A stretch of DNA of 33,680 bases, from assembly GCA_002328185.1 (NCBI GenBank), contig DCWQ01000004.1, positions 57,684 through 91,363 of the forward strand. Reading direction: 5' to 3'. The notes beneath the pieces are model-generated. The model searched no databases. It had not been told where the DNA came from and saw only the letters and a list, made by a program, of their open reading frames with translations. A program made the translations under genes and the position numbers. The stretch is from Dehalococcoidia bacterium UBA2158 (lineage in GTDB: Bacteria; Chloroflexota; Dehalococcoidia; Lucifugimonadales; UBA3495). Of this stretch, positions 1 through 6,810 are shown piece by piece. How positions within the stretch are numbered: position 1 is the stretch's first letter; each line of letters opens with the position of its first letter.

Positions 1-491
1 CAGAGCAACACAGGAGCGTCGGCGTAACGGGCCACACGCATATTAACGATCTCATTCTTCTTGAGATTGATCTCAGCAGGACTGCCGGCGCCTTCGGCCA
101 CGACTATGTCGAAGTCCACCCGCAGAGCGTCCAGCGACGTGTGAACGGCTTCCCAGAGTTGGGGTTTCAAGCCGAAGTAGTCTCTTGCTTTGGCTGTCAA
201 CAGAGGACGGCCCATGACTACTACTTGGGAGATGTGCTCGGCCTCGGGCTTCAGCAGCACCGGGTTCATCTCAACCCGGGCTTCGACTCCAGCGGCGTCG
301 GCCTGGACTGCTTGGGCCCGTCCGATTTCCCCGCCGTCGGCAGTCACATAGGAGTTGTTGGACATGTTCTGGGCCTTGAAGGGCGCAACACGAAAGCCAT
401 CCTGGCGGAAGATTCGGCAGAGAGCCGATACCAGCACGCTCTTCCCCACGTGGGAGGCGGTTCCTTGGACCATCAAGACCTGTCCCGCCAT
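1..491 (-). CDS. cobQ: Cobyric acid synthase, N-terminal part (runs off the window)
   Basis: CobQ amidates the b, d, e and g carboxyl groups of adenosylcobyrinate a,c-diamide with glutamine and ATP in the late cobalamin pathway in the cytoplasm. The visible 163 residues are the ATP-binding dethiobiotin-synthetase-like domain. The P-loop GTASHVGKS lies at residues 10-18, followed by FRVAPFKAQNMSNNSYVT, which is highly characteristic of CobQ, then the EIGRAQAVQA and MNPVLLKPE blocks and VAEGAGSPAEINL. The glutamine amidotransferase half lies beyond the left edge. The start is the ATG at 491, because an in-frame TAG precedes it directly. No clear ribosome binding site is seen. The histidine phosphatase gene ends 34 bp upstream on the same strand, suggesting a B12 operon that continues to the left. 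Confidence 0.93.
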   Translation of the reverse strand, partial: MAGQVLMVQGTASHVGKSVLVSALCRIFRQDGFRVAPFKAQNMSNNSYVTADGGEIGRAQAVQADAAGVEARVEMNPVLLKPEAEHISQVVVMGRPLLTAKARDYFGLKPQLWEAVHTSLDALRVDFDIVVAEGAGSPAEINLKKNEIVNMRVARYADAPVLL

Positions 492-525
492 CTAGAGCAG
501 CGGCCTTATGGGCACGAACATACAG

Positions 526-1158
526 TTAACCTGCCAATCCGTGATGCACTGTGCCGTTGATGTGTGAGGTGTCATTGAATTGATGCAGGACCGCATTGTC
601 GTGGTAGGTGTCGACGGTGGTCAGACCGCAGTTGCCGAACACAAAGGACCAGTTGCCCTCTAGCGGCATTCCCAGTAGAGAGACCATGGCCGCCCGCAGC
701 ACTCCGCCGTGGCTGACGACTAGGACGGTCTCGTCCAAGTGGTCTGATTTGATCTTGTGGATGATGCCCGCCATACGCGCGCTGACGTCCCGTGCGGTCT
801 CCCCACCATTGGGAGCGTAATCAAGGTCCTTTTCCAGGTACCTGGGATACTCTTCAGGAAACTGGGCTTTGATCTCAGTTAGGGTCATTCCCTCGAAAGC
901 CCCCTTGTTGTACTCTCGCAGCAGTGGAGTCTCGTTGAGGACTATATCCCGATCGCCCAGGGCGAGTTTGGCAGTCTCAGAAGTGCGTTTGAGGTCGCTG
1001 CTGTAGGCGGCATCGATGTGCAGGTCGGCCAGCCGCCCGGCAAGCGAACGCGCCTGCTCGGCGCCTCTCTCAGAGAGTCCTATGTCGGTATGACCTTGGA
1101 TCCGTCCTTCGGCATTCCATTCGGTTTCGCCGTGACGGACGATTAAAAGCGTTCCCAT
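526..1158 (-). CDS. Histidine phosphatase family protein (possible alpha-ribazole phosphatase CobC)
   Basis: This is a 210-residue member of the phosphoglycerate-mutase-like superfamily. The catalytic RHGETEWN block is at residues 8-15 with the phospho-accepting His9. GRIQGHTDIGLSERG, SSDLKRTSETA and REYNKGAFEG follow, and the second catalytic His is in VVSHGGVLR near residue 150. Such proteins include phosphoglycerate mutase-like enzymes, sugar phosphatases and CobC, which removes the phosphate from alpha-ribazole-5'-phosphate. The adjacent cobQ downstream on the same strand favours CobC, but the sequence alone does not decide this. The ATG at 1158 puts the catalytic His at the usual distance from the N-terminus. 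A GTG at 1179 would add seven residues. No strong Shine-Dalgarno sequence precedes either start. Confidence 0.85.
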   Translation of the reverse strand: MGTLLIVRHGETEWNAEGRIQGHTDIGLSERGAEQARSLAGRLADLHIDAAYSSDLKRTSETAKLALGDRDIVLNETPLLREYNKGAFEGMTLTEIKAQFPEEYPRYLEKDLDYAPNGGETARDVSARMAGIIHKIKSDHLDETVLVVSHGGVLRAAMVSLLGMPLEGNWSFVFGNCGLTTVDTYHDNAVLHQFNDTSHINGTVHHGLAG

Positions 1159-1181
1159 TCTGGTGGATATTCTAAACACGA

Positions 1182-1197
1182 TGTACTTGAAAGTACA
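1182..1197. promoter_or_regulatory. Perfect inverted repeat upstream of the histidine phosphatase gene
   Basis: TGTACTT-GA-AAGTACA is a 16-bp palindrome with 7-bp perfect arms, centred about 30 bp before the ATG at 1158. On the minus strand a TAGAAT box lies 17 bp beyond the proximal part of the repeat, so the palindrome would cover a weak -35 region. It could be an operator for a dimeric repressor of the phosphatase-cobQ unit. No regulator is encoded nearby, so this is only a candidate. Confidence 0.4.
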
Positions 1198-1218
1198 CTG
1201 ATCTTTGTTAGTAATAGA

Positions 1219-1303
1219 TGCCGGATATTTGGCATACTACATATAGACGAGACTGCACGGTCTCATTACTTGCCATAATTTAAGAAACTGGCATACTATA
1301 TGT
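1219..1303. repeat. Two imperfect direct copies of a TGCC...TGGCATACTAYATRT element
   Basis: TGGCATACTACATAT (1230-1244) and TGGCATACTATATGT (1289-1303) agree at 13 of 15 positions. Each is preceded by a TGCC half-site (1219-1222 and 1271-1274) that forms an inverted repeat with its TGGCA. The second copy abuts the -35 box of the zinc-ribbon promoter. Tandem operator sites are a possible reading. The intergenic stretch is otherwise AT-rich and without genes. Confidence 0.4.
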
Positions 1304-1331
1304 TGACATGTTTGAATATCCGGGATACAAT
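1303..1331 (+). promoter_or_regulatory. Consensus-like sigma-70-type promoter of the zinc-ribbon gene
   Basis: TTGACA at 1303-1308 and TACAAT at 1326-1331 are separated by exactly 17 bp. The first hexamer is a perfect -35 box and the second matches the -10 consensus at five of six positions. Transcription would start near 1338, about 24 nt before the ATG at 1362. This is the best promoter match in the window. Because it overlaps a possible upstream start at 1308, it also supports the shorter reading of the gene. Confidence 0.8.
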
Positions 1332-1361
1332 ATCTCGACCGTAATGATGGGAGGTGTTTCT

Positions 1362-1502
1362 ATGGAAGCCTATTGCGTAAAGTGCCGAAGCAAACGCGAG
1401 ATTAAGAACCCCGAGAAGATCACCATGAAGAACGGAAAGCCCGCCACCCAGGGCACGTGCCCGTCGTGTGGCACGAAGGTATTCCGCATCGGAGCCGCCT
1501 AA
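1362..1502 (+). CDS. Small zinc-ribbon protein, DUF5679-like
   Basis: The product is 46 residues long, with CVKC at residues 5-8 and CPSC at residues 33-36, forming a four-cysteine zinc ribbon. The spacer is lysine-rich (KREIKNPEKITMKNGKPATQG) and contains the KNGKPATQGTCPSCG block typical of DUF5679 proteins, which are known from Chloroflexi and Actinobacteria and have no assigned function. The ATG at 1362 has a strong GGGAGGTG site at 1349-1356. A longer reading from 1308 would start upstream of the predicted transcription start and is unlikely. The gene stands alone behind a very good promoter, so it is probably well expressed. Confidence 0.8.
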   Translation: MEAYCVKCRSKREIKNPEKITMKNGKPATQGTCPSCGTKVFRIGAA

Positions 1503-1569
1503 AAGCGGCTTCAGCATTTCTTCTCTGATCGCAGGCGGTGCACCGGCGGTCCGGCCTTCCGGAACTCAC

Positions 1570-1860
1570 TGCTAGTATCCGTCTAACCATCAGGATCTGG
1601 CCTGTTGCAGCCACCCTACGTGTTGTGTAGGGATGTGTGACATGGGTGGCTGCCAGCAGTTTCGTCAGGTCGGTGCGACACCTATCTGCTTATGCCCGCT
1701 TAAATCGTGGGTCAAATTAGCGGTACGTCAAGTTACGGGACTTCCGTAACGTAAAGGCGTGATTTATACAGGCTTTAAACCAGCGCTACTTGGCGCCGGT
1801 GAAGCAAACAGTCGCTTTGTGGCCGAGAGACCCTCCCTTTCGGCCACGTTTTCGTTTACC
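1570..1860 (+). ncRNA. Candidate structured non-coding RNA or long 3' UTR (no gene in 1503-2017)
   Basis: No convincing protein gene lies between the zinc ribbon and 2018. Instead there is an extended -10 box (TG-C-TAGTAT, 1570-1578) and a stem with 10-bp perfect arms (GCAGCCACCC 1607-1616 with GGGTGGCTGC 1644-1653). Inside it a shorter, mutually exclusive hairpin (CCCTAC 1614-1619 with GTAGGG 1627-1632) shares the CCC. A 7-bp hairpin follows (GTTACGG 1732-1738 with CCGTAAC 1744-1750), then a terminator-like hairpin at 1819-1847. I recognise no known RNA family: tmRNA, RNase P, SRP and 6S hallmarks are absent. It may also simply be the 3' UTR of the zinc-ribbon mRNA. Confidence 0.35.
1819..1860 (+). 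terminator. Rho-independent terminator-like hairpin
   Basis: GTGGCCGA (1819-1826) pairs perfectly with TCGGCCAC (1840-1847) around a 13-nt loop and is followed by a T-rich run (GTTTTCGTTT). The loop is longer than ideal and the T run is interrupted. It would end a transcript coming from the zinc-ribbon gene or from the putative RNA, ahead of the 2018 gene. Confidence 0.5.
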
Positions 1861-1925
1861 CCCTCTTCTGATGACATCCTCTTACCTCTCTGTCCAGTGG
1901 CTGTCGCCTAGACCGTCACCCTCTG

Positions 1926-1934
1926 TGCTATCAT
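1926..1934 (+). promoter_or_regulatory. Extended -10 promoter element before the 2018 gene
   Basis: TG-C-TATCAT matches the TGnTATAAT extended -10 consensus. No convincing -35 box is seen 16-18 bp upstream. The same nonamer precedes ybeY (17084-17092), and a related one precedes endonuclease III (13712-13720), which supports it as a promoter class of this genome. Confidence 0.4.
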
Positions 1935-2017
1935 GGCGGCTCACGCTGGAGACCATGTTTTCAAGCGTATTTGGCCCTGCACCACAGATTCGATAGCAAG
2001 ACAAACATGAGGTAACG

Positions 2018-2317
2018 ATGACACAGCCCGCACCTTGGCAAGTCCTCCTGGAATCCAGCGCTCCTGAAGTTATGAAAGCGGCCAACGCCACTCGGGAGTC
2101 GGTCATGCCCGACGGCGCACTCTCGAACAAGACCAAAACCCTGATGACCATGCTCTGCGACGCCCTTCTGGGCCACGACGGCGGAGTAGCCACCATCGCC
2201 AACCGGGCCCGTGCGGCCGGCGCGTCCGAAGAAGAGATCGCCGAGACTGTGGGCGTGGCATTTCTGATGGGCGGTCTGCCGGCCCTGGTTACCGGCTCCA
2301 ACGCCTTCAAGAAATAG
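2018..2317 (+). CDS. Carboxymuconolactone decarboxylase / AhpD-like family protein
   Basis: This 99-residue all-helical protein has the core pattern of the CMD/AhpD fold: LSNKTKTLMTMLCDALLGHDGGVATIANRARAAGASEEEIAETVGVAF, in which GASEEEIAE is the hallmark turn. AhpD-type redox members carry CxxC followed by His in the helix before this turn. Here that stretch reads LLGHDGGV, and only one Cys (near residue 47) is present. A thiol-disulfide role is therefore unlikely, and the enzyme activity cannot be assigned. The ATG at 2018 has a GAGGTAA site just upstream. The class IV aminotransferase begins 55 bp downstream on the same strand, so the protein may act with that cluster. Confidence 0.8.
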   Translation: MTQPAPWQVLLESSAPEVMKAANATRESVMPDGALSNKTKTLMTMLCDALLGHDGGVATIANRARAAGASEEEIAETVGVAFLMGGLPALVTGSNAFKK

Positions 2318-2372
2318 CACTCGGTAGCCTTGCCCCAGGCATAACCCACTAGAAAGTTCTGAGGTGGTTGTA

Positions 2373-3287
2373 ATGGCCCAGGCCGAACCCATCGTTTTTT
2401 TTAACGGCGAGCTAAAGCCCGAGTCCCAGGTGGGCATCTCCATCAGAGACCGCGGCTACCTTTACGGCGACGCGGTATTCGACGCCGCCCGAACGTTCAA
2501 CGGGACTCCATTTCGTCTCCCGGAGCACGTCCACCGGCTGTACGACTCGCTGCGCTACTTGCGCATCGATCCAGGCATGGAGCCGCCGGAGATGGAAGAC
2601 TGGTCGCGTCAGGTAGTGGAGCACAATTACAAGCTTCTGCCGCCCGGCCAAGACATGTGGGTCATGCAGCGCATCAGCCGTGGCATCGAGCCCATCCTGC
2701 CCGACGACGAGATGCACGCCACCGTGTTGATCGAGACCCACCCCATTCCCTTCGCTCGGCGCGCCTCTATGTATCGGGACGGAGCGGCCATCTTCACGCC
2801 CTCAGTGCCTAGGATACCGCCGCGGTTCATCAGTCCAAGGGCCAAGACGCACAACTACCTGAACCTGATACTGGGCGACTTGGAAGCCCAGGCCAGCGAC
2901 CCCGACGCCTGGTCGGTGCTGTTAGACGAGGCTGGAAACCTGACTGAGGGACGGGGCTCAAACATCTTCCTGGTCAAGGACGGGACCGTCGCCACGCCCA
3001 AGGGACAGTTTGTGCTGGAGGGCATCACCAGGGGCGTGGCCATGAACTTGGCCAGCGGCCTAGACATGGCCGTTGAAGAACGAGACTTGGACCTATATGA
3101 CGCCTACACCGCCGATGAGGCATTCTTGACTTCAACCAGCCTCTGTATCTGCCCGATATCTTCGGTCAATGGCACACCAGTCGCCGGAGGCAAGGCGCCT
3201 GGTGTAGTCACCCGCAGGCTGATGGACGCCTTCAGCGACATGGCTGGCATGGACTTCGAAGGGCAGTACCTGGCCCATTTGGAATGA
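2373..3287 (+). CDS. Class IV PLP aminotransferase (branched-chain aminotransferase / aminodeoxychorismate lyase family)
   Basis: The 304-residue protein follows the fold-type IV PLP pattern. The N-terminal FFNGELKPESQVGISIRDRGYLYGDAVFD and FRLPEHVHRLYDSL are typical of IlvE/PabC/D-amino-acid transaminase proteins. The Schiff-base lysine is in RAKTHNYLN (Lys158), and LTEGRGSNIFLV is the phosphate- and carboxylate-binding block. The family includes IlvE, D-alanine transaminase and PabC, and the residues visible here do not settle the substrate. The ATG at 2373 has GAGGTGG at 2361-2367. A GTG at 2364 lies inside that site and is a poor start. Next comes an SMP-30-type hydrolase after 42 bp, then a sarcosine-oxidase-like enzyme, suggesting a cluster for amino acid or N-methyl amine breakdown rather than biosynthesis. 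Confidence 0.85.
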   Translation: MAQAEPIVFFNGELKPESQVGISIRDRGYLYGDAVFDAARTFNGTPFRLPEHVHRLYDSLRYLRIDPGMEPPEMEDWSRQVVEHNYKLLPPGQDMWVMQRISRGIEPILPDDEMHATVLIETHPIPFARRASMYRDGAAIFTPSVPRIPPRFISPRAKTHNYLNLILGDLEAQASDPDAWSVLLDEAGNLTEGRGSNIFLVKDGTVATPKGQFVLEGITRGVAMNLASGLDMAVEERDLDLYDAYTADEAFLTSTSLCICPISSVNGTPVAGGKAPGVVTRRLMDAFSDMAGMDFEGQYLAHLE

Positions 3288-3329
3288 TTTCCTAACTGAA
3301 AATCCGCAACACTACACCAGGAGAGACGC

Positions 3330-4229
3330 ATGTCCGACCAAATAACCAACATCACCGACACACCGGCCGAGAAACTGGCCGGGGGTTTTGGATTCACCGA
3401 AGGCCCTCTGTGGCACCCCGACGGCCACTGGCTCTTCGTAGACATCCAGAAGCTACAGATACACAAGATGTCCATTAGCGGCCTGTTGGAGACCTTTCGG
3501 GACCCCAGCTTCGGCACCAATGGCATGACCTTCGACAAACAGGGCAACCTGGTGATCTGCGAGAGCGACAACCGCCAGATCATGCGCCGCCAGGCCGACG
3601 GCTCATACACCGCTATAGCCACCCACGTGGGCGGCAAACGCCTAAACCGTCCCAACGACATTGTCGGCCGCTCCGACGGGACACTGTACTTCACCGACCC
3701 CGGCGGGCGCCTCAGTGAGGAAGAGAAGGAGTTGGATTACAGCGGTGTTCATATAATCGCCCCTAGCGGCGCCCAATCTGTAGGCACAACCGAGACTGAG
3801 TACCCCAACGGGCTGGCCTTCTCTCCCGATGAAAAGATCCTGTATGTGGCCATCACCCGCCTGGACGCAGGCTGCCTGGAAGAGAAAGAGAAGCATCAGA
3901 TGTGCGAGCATCAGCTTATCCGGGCCTTTGACGTGGCCGCCGACGGCAGCCTGAGCAATAATCGGGTCTTCGCCACCATGTATTCAGCAGAGGACGGAGT
4001 CCCAGACGGCATGAAGGTGGACGTCGAGGGCAATATCTATTGCACCGGGTCAGAGGGCTGCTGGATGTTCGACGCATCGGGCAAGCATTTGGGCATCATC
4101 AAATTGCCGGAGATACCTGCCAACTGTGCCTGGGGTGGACCGGACAACCGCACCATGCTCTTCACCGCTCGGACTTCGGTCTTTAGCCAGCGGATGAAGA
4201 TTCCCGGCACGGCCATCCCCACAGAATAG
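3330..4229 (+). CDS. SMP-30/gluconolactonase/LRE family protein
   Basis: This 299-residue six-bladed beta-propeller hydrolase is of the SMP-30 family, which contains calcium- or zinc-dependent lactonases acting on sugar lactones. Visible family blocks are FTEGPLWHPDG (metal ligand Glu24), FDKQGNLVICES, LNRPNDIVGRSDGTLYFTDP (metal ligand Asn109), YPNGLAFSPDE and EDGVPDGMKVDVEGNIY, which carries the catalytic/metal Asp. All expected ligands appear present, so the protein should be active. The substrate cannot be read from sequence. The ATG at 3330 has AGGAGAG four bases upstream. The next gene starts 9 bp after the stop, so the two are almost certainly cotranscribed. An unusual partner for an aminotransferase and an amine oxidase, it may hydrolyse a lactone or ester formed in the same route. 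Confidence 0.9.
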   Translation: MSDQITNITDTPAEKLAGGFGFTEGPLWHPDGHWLFVDIQKLQIHKMSISGLLETFRDPSFGTNGMTFDKQGNLVICESDNRQIMRRQADGSYTAIATHVGGKRLNRPNDIVGRSDGTLYFTDPGGRLSEEEKELDYSGVHIIAPSGAQSVGTTETEYPNGLAFSPDEKILYVAITRLDAGCLEEKEKHQMCEHQLIRAFDVAADGSLSNNRVFATMYSAEDGVPDGMKVDVEGNIYCTGSEGCWMFDASGKHLGIIKLPEIPANCAWGGPDNRTMLFTARTSVFSQRMKIPGTAIPTE

Positions 4230-4238
4230 AGGGCCCGC

Positions 4239-5369
4239 ATGCCCAGTTATGACGCGATAGTTATCGGGGCAGGCGGCATGGGAAGCGCCGCCGTCTACCA
4301 TCTGGCCAGGCGTGGATTAAAGGTTCTGGGGCTGGAAAAATACGATATCCCCCACGAGATGGGATCGTCTCACGGTTACTCCCGGATGATCCGGTACACC
4401 CTCCAGGAGCACCCGTCTTACGTCCCATTAGTGCGCCGCGCCTACGAGCTGTGGCACGAGTTGGAGGAAACCAGCGGGGAGAAACTGGTGGTCACCACTG
4501 GTTCGGTCCGGGCTGGTCCTCCTGACAGCCTTTTTTTCCAGAACGCCAAAGAATCGTGCGACCTGCACAGCATCCCTTATGAAATGCTGACCGCGGCCGA
4601 GCTGAATAAAAGGTTTCCCGGTTATTTGTTCCCCGAAGAGATATCCTCGATCTACCAGGCCGATGGCGGCTTTCTGCTGCCTGAGGAATGCATTGCGAAT
4701 CACGTCCGGGTGGCTGAGGCGGCCGGGGCGGAGGTCCATACCCAGGAGACCGTGCTGGACTGGGAAACCCAGGGCGGCGGAGTCCAGGTCCGCACCGACC
4801 GGGACATCTACATGGCCGATAGACTGGTGGTCACTGCCGGAGCTTGGGCCGCCAAATTGGTGCCTGAAGTGGCCGCCTATGCGGTGCCCGAGCGCCAGGT
4901 GCTGGGCTGGTTCAAACCGGAGCGCCCCGAGCTGTACACTCCCGAGGCTTTCCCGGTCTTTGGAGTCTTGACTGAAGAGGGACGCTACTACGGCTTTCCC
5001 AGCTACACCGTCCCCGGATTCAAGATCGGCCGCTCCCACCATCTGGAGCAGAAGGTGGACCCCGACCTGATGGACCGTGATGTGCACGCCGAGGACGAAG
5101 CTATCTTGCGTCAGGCCGTGAGCCGGTATTTTCCGCTGGCTGCCGGCGAGCTGATGGACAGGAAAACCTGCATCTATACCAATACTCCGGACGAGCACTT
5201 CATGATTGGCGTGCTTCCGGGGCATCCTCAAGTGTCCGTTGCCGCTGGATTCTCGGGGCATGGGTTCAAATTCGCCAGTGTCATCGGCGAGATCATGGCT
5301 GACCTGGCCCAGAACGGCGAGACAGGCCACGACATCAATCTTTTCCGTCTGGACCGGTTCAACACCTAA
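4239..5369 (+). CDS. Sarcosine oxidase / N-methyltryptophan oxidase-like FAD enzyme
   Basis: This 376-residue protein resembles monomeric sarcosine oxidase (MSOX/MTOX), which oxidatively demethylates secondary amines to give formaldehyde and H2O2. The Rossmann motif AIVIGAGGMGSAAVYHLARRG binds FAD near the N-terminus. SSHGYSRMIR carries His45 and Arg49, the same positions as in MSOX. KTCIYTNTPDEHF places Cys311 where MSOX carries its covalent flavin link, and Lys262 in FKIGRSHH matches the O2-activating lysine. AAGFSGHGFKFA is the C-terminal FAD block. The length fits the family (about 380-390). The gene starts 9 bp after the SMP-30 gene and ends a cluster of three or four genes. The actual amine substrate is unknown. 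Confidence 0.9.
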   Translation: MPSYDAIVIGAGGMGSAAVYHLARRGLKVLGLEKYDIPHEMGSSHGYSRMIRYTLQEHPSYVPLVRRAYELWHELEETSGEKLVVTTGSVRAGPPDSLFFQNAKESCDLHSIPYEMLTAAELNKRFPGYLFPEEISSIYQADGGFLLPEECIANHVRVAEAAGAEVHTQETVLDWETQGGGVQVRTDRDIYMADRLVVTAGAWAAKLVPEVAAYAVPERQVLGWFKPERPELYTPEAFPVFGVLTEEGRYYGFPSYTVPGFKIGRSHHLEQKVDPDLMDRDVHAEDEAILRQAVSRYFPLAAGELMDRKTCIYTNTPDEHFMIGVLPGHPQVSVAAGFSGHGFKFASVIGEIMADLAQNGETGHDINLFRLDRFNT

Positions 5370-5435
5370 CTAGACACGTGCATTGCTCTTCTCGTCGGCA
5401 ACCCCTTTTCGGAGGGCCACGCTTGTGAGTGATTC

Positions 5436-5503
5436 CCAGCCGGTGATATGCTGACCTTGCCCCGGCGGAATTAACCGGGGCGTGACCGGCTGGCAAATTT
5501 GCC
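5436..5503 (+). promoter_or_regulatory. Nested stem-loop in the leader of the PAC2 gene
   Basis: An outer stem of 9 perfect pairs (CCAGCCGGT 5436-5444 with ACCGGCTGG 5485-5493) encloses a second perfect stem of 7 pairs (GCCCCGG 5459-5465 with CCGGGGC 5475-5481) that has a 9-nt loop. A 14-nt bulge lies on the 5' side and 3 nt on the 3' side. A 12-bp palindrome, GGCAAATTTGCC (5492-5503), overlaps the 3' arm. There is no T run, so it is not a standard terminator. It lies 46-113 nt before the PAC2 ATG and could be a regulatory leader or an mRNA-end structure of the upstream cluster. It matches no riboswitch class I know. Confidence 0.45.
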
Positions 5504-5548
5504 TAGCGATTTTGAAGGACGCGGTTTCCGATCGGGCCGCTAAGAGAA

Positions 5549-6436
5549 ATGGAACATTTGACCATTCACGAAACACCCGATAGGAAGCTAAAACGGCTGG
5601 TGATCGTATTCAGCGGCTGGGCCGACGCAGCAGAGGGCGCGACCAGCGCCGTGAAGTTCATGCAGCGGAAGCTCAAGGCCAAGAAGTTCGCTGAGATCGA
5701 CCCGGAGGAGTTCTACGACTTCTCTCAGACTCGGCCTCACTCGTCCCGGACCAGAGACGGTAAGCGCAGGATCCATTGGCCGGCCAACGAGTTCTCCTAC
5801 CTGACAGGCGCCGATTCCGACTCGGGGATAATGGTGTTTTCTGGCGTCGAGCCCAATTTGAAGTGGCGCACCTTCTCCAAGACGGTGGCCAAGGTGGCCC
5901 GGGACCACGGCGTAGAGTCTGTGATTCACATCGGAGCGTTGTTGGACGCCGTGCCGCACACGCGCCCGGTCAAGCTCAGCGGGACCGCCAGCGAGCCCAA
6001 GCTAAGCGAATTCCTGGAAAGCCAGGGCATCCGTTCTTCCAACTACCAGGGGCCCACGGGGATCAGCTCAGCCGTGATGGACGCCTGTATCAATGAGGGG
6101 ATGCAGTACGCCTCCATCTGGGGCCACACCTCCCACTACCTCCAGGCGGCACCCAACCACCGGGTCGGCTCCACTCTATTGAACATACTCATCAAGCTGC
6201 TGGAACTACCCTTGGACCTGGCTGAACTGTATTCCGCGGCCGACGTCTTCAATGAAGAGGTGGCCAAAGCCGTAGAGAAAGACGAACAGATCAGTTCTTA
6301 TGTCACCAAGCTGGAAGGCCAGTACGACGAAGCAGTTGCTGCCATCGAAATTCCAGACCCAGCCGAGTTGGTTCGCGACTTGGAACAATTCCTCAGAGGC
6401 GAGCAACGCCACCCACCCACTGACCCCTCCGTCTAA
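5549..6436 (+). CDS. PAC2 family protein
   Basis: The 295-residue protein resembles PAC2-domain proteins (related to proteasome assembly chaperone 2), which are common in actinobacteria, Chloroflexi and archaea. Visible blocks are LVIVFSGWADAAEGATSAVKFM near the N-terminus, IDPEEFYDFSQTRPHSSRTRDGKRRIHWPANEFSY, ESVIHIGALLDAVPHTRP, GPTGISSAVMDACINEGMQYASIWGHTSHYL and a helical C-terminus rich in Glu and Lys. Biochemical function in bacteria is not established; proposed roles concern proteasome or ligand-binding functions. No proteasome gene is in this window. The ATG at 5549 has only a weak AAGAGA site. The gene stands alone between a structured leader and a short hairpin. Confidence 0.85.
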   Translation: MEHLTIHETPDRKLKRLVIVFSGWADAAEGATSAVKFMQRKLKAKKFAEIDPEEFYDFSQTRPHSSRTRDGKRRIHWPANEFSYLTGADSDSGIMVFSGVEPNLKWRTFSKTVAKVARDHGVESVIHIGALLDAVPHTRPVKLSGTASEPKLSEFLESQGIRSSNYQGPTGISSAVMDACINEGMQYASIWGHTSHYLQAAPNHRVGSTLLNILIKLLELPLDLAELYSAADVFNEEVAKAVEKDEQISSYVTKLEGQYDEAVAAIEIPDPAELVRDLEQFLRGEQRHPPTDPSV

Positions 6437-6445
6437 TCACGATTC

Positions 6446-6464
6446 ATAGCGCCTCCAGCGCTAT
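6446..6464 (+). terminator. Short hairpin after the PAC2 gene (possible weak terminator)
   Basis: ATAGCGC (6446-6452) and GCGCTAT (6458-6464) form a perfect 7-bp stem with a 5-nt loop, 9 bp after the PAC2 stop codon. The tail (TCTGGCTTCGG) has no clean T run, so termination would be weak or factor-dependent. Confidence 0.4.
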
Positions 6465-6578
6465 TCTGGCTTCGGTTCTGCCCCAGCTCCCACGTAAGAA
6501 TAGAACGGGACACCACCCAGCACGCGTGCTTCGCTTCCTGAGTGTTTCAAGTTTCCTTCGATCCGTACGCCTAGCCTA

Positions 6579-6615
6579 TTGACTTGCTGGCTTGTGAAAC
6601 GCCATAGTTTATATC
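6579..6615 (+). promoter_or_regulatory. Putative promoter of the peptide-binding lipoprotein gene
   Basis: TTGACT at 6579-6584 is followed after 18 bp by CATAGT (6603-6608) and further on by TATATC (6610-6615). The flanking words CCTATTGACTT and ATAGTnTATATCTA recur at 8840-8873, before the next gene of the transporter cluster. The leader would be about 190 nt. The remainder of the 6437-6810 intergenic stretch shows no gene that I can support. Confidence 0.45.
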
Positions 6616-6810
6616 TATCTGACCGATATGTGGCAAGATTCGTTGCCTGTTCGCAACTAGACTATGTGCGATAGGGCACGCATTTCGCCGCATCGGGTTC
6701 TTGTTGGACAAAAGAGCGGTTAAGCCTCAAATTGCCCTTGGAGTTCGGGAATGTACCTCCCGGGCAGCGGCCAACTGCAATCTCAAACACCGATTGGAGG
6801 TTAGCTTATT

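Noticed and set aside
141..560. Open frame of 139 codons on the plus strand
   Set aside because: It lies opposite cobQ, which has clear CobQ motifs on the minus strand; the plus-strand translation shows no family pattern.
1790..1996. Open frame of 68 codons on the plus strand
   Set aside because: It contains the terminator-like hairpin and the extended -10 element, has no ribosome binding site and no recognisable composition.
4428..5330. Long open frame of 300 codons on the minus strand
   Set aside because: It is the shadow of the sarcosine-oxidase-like gene; the plus-strand product has complete FAD and catalytic motifs.
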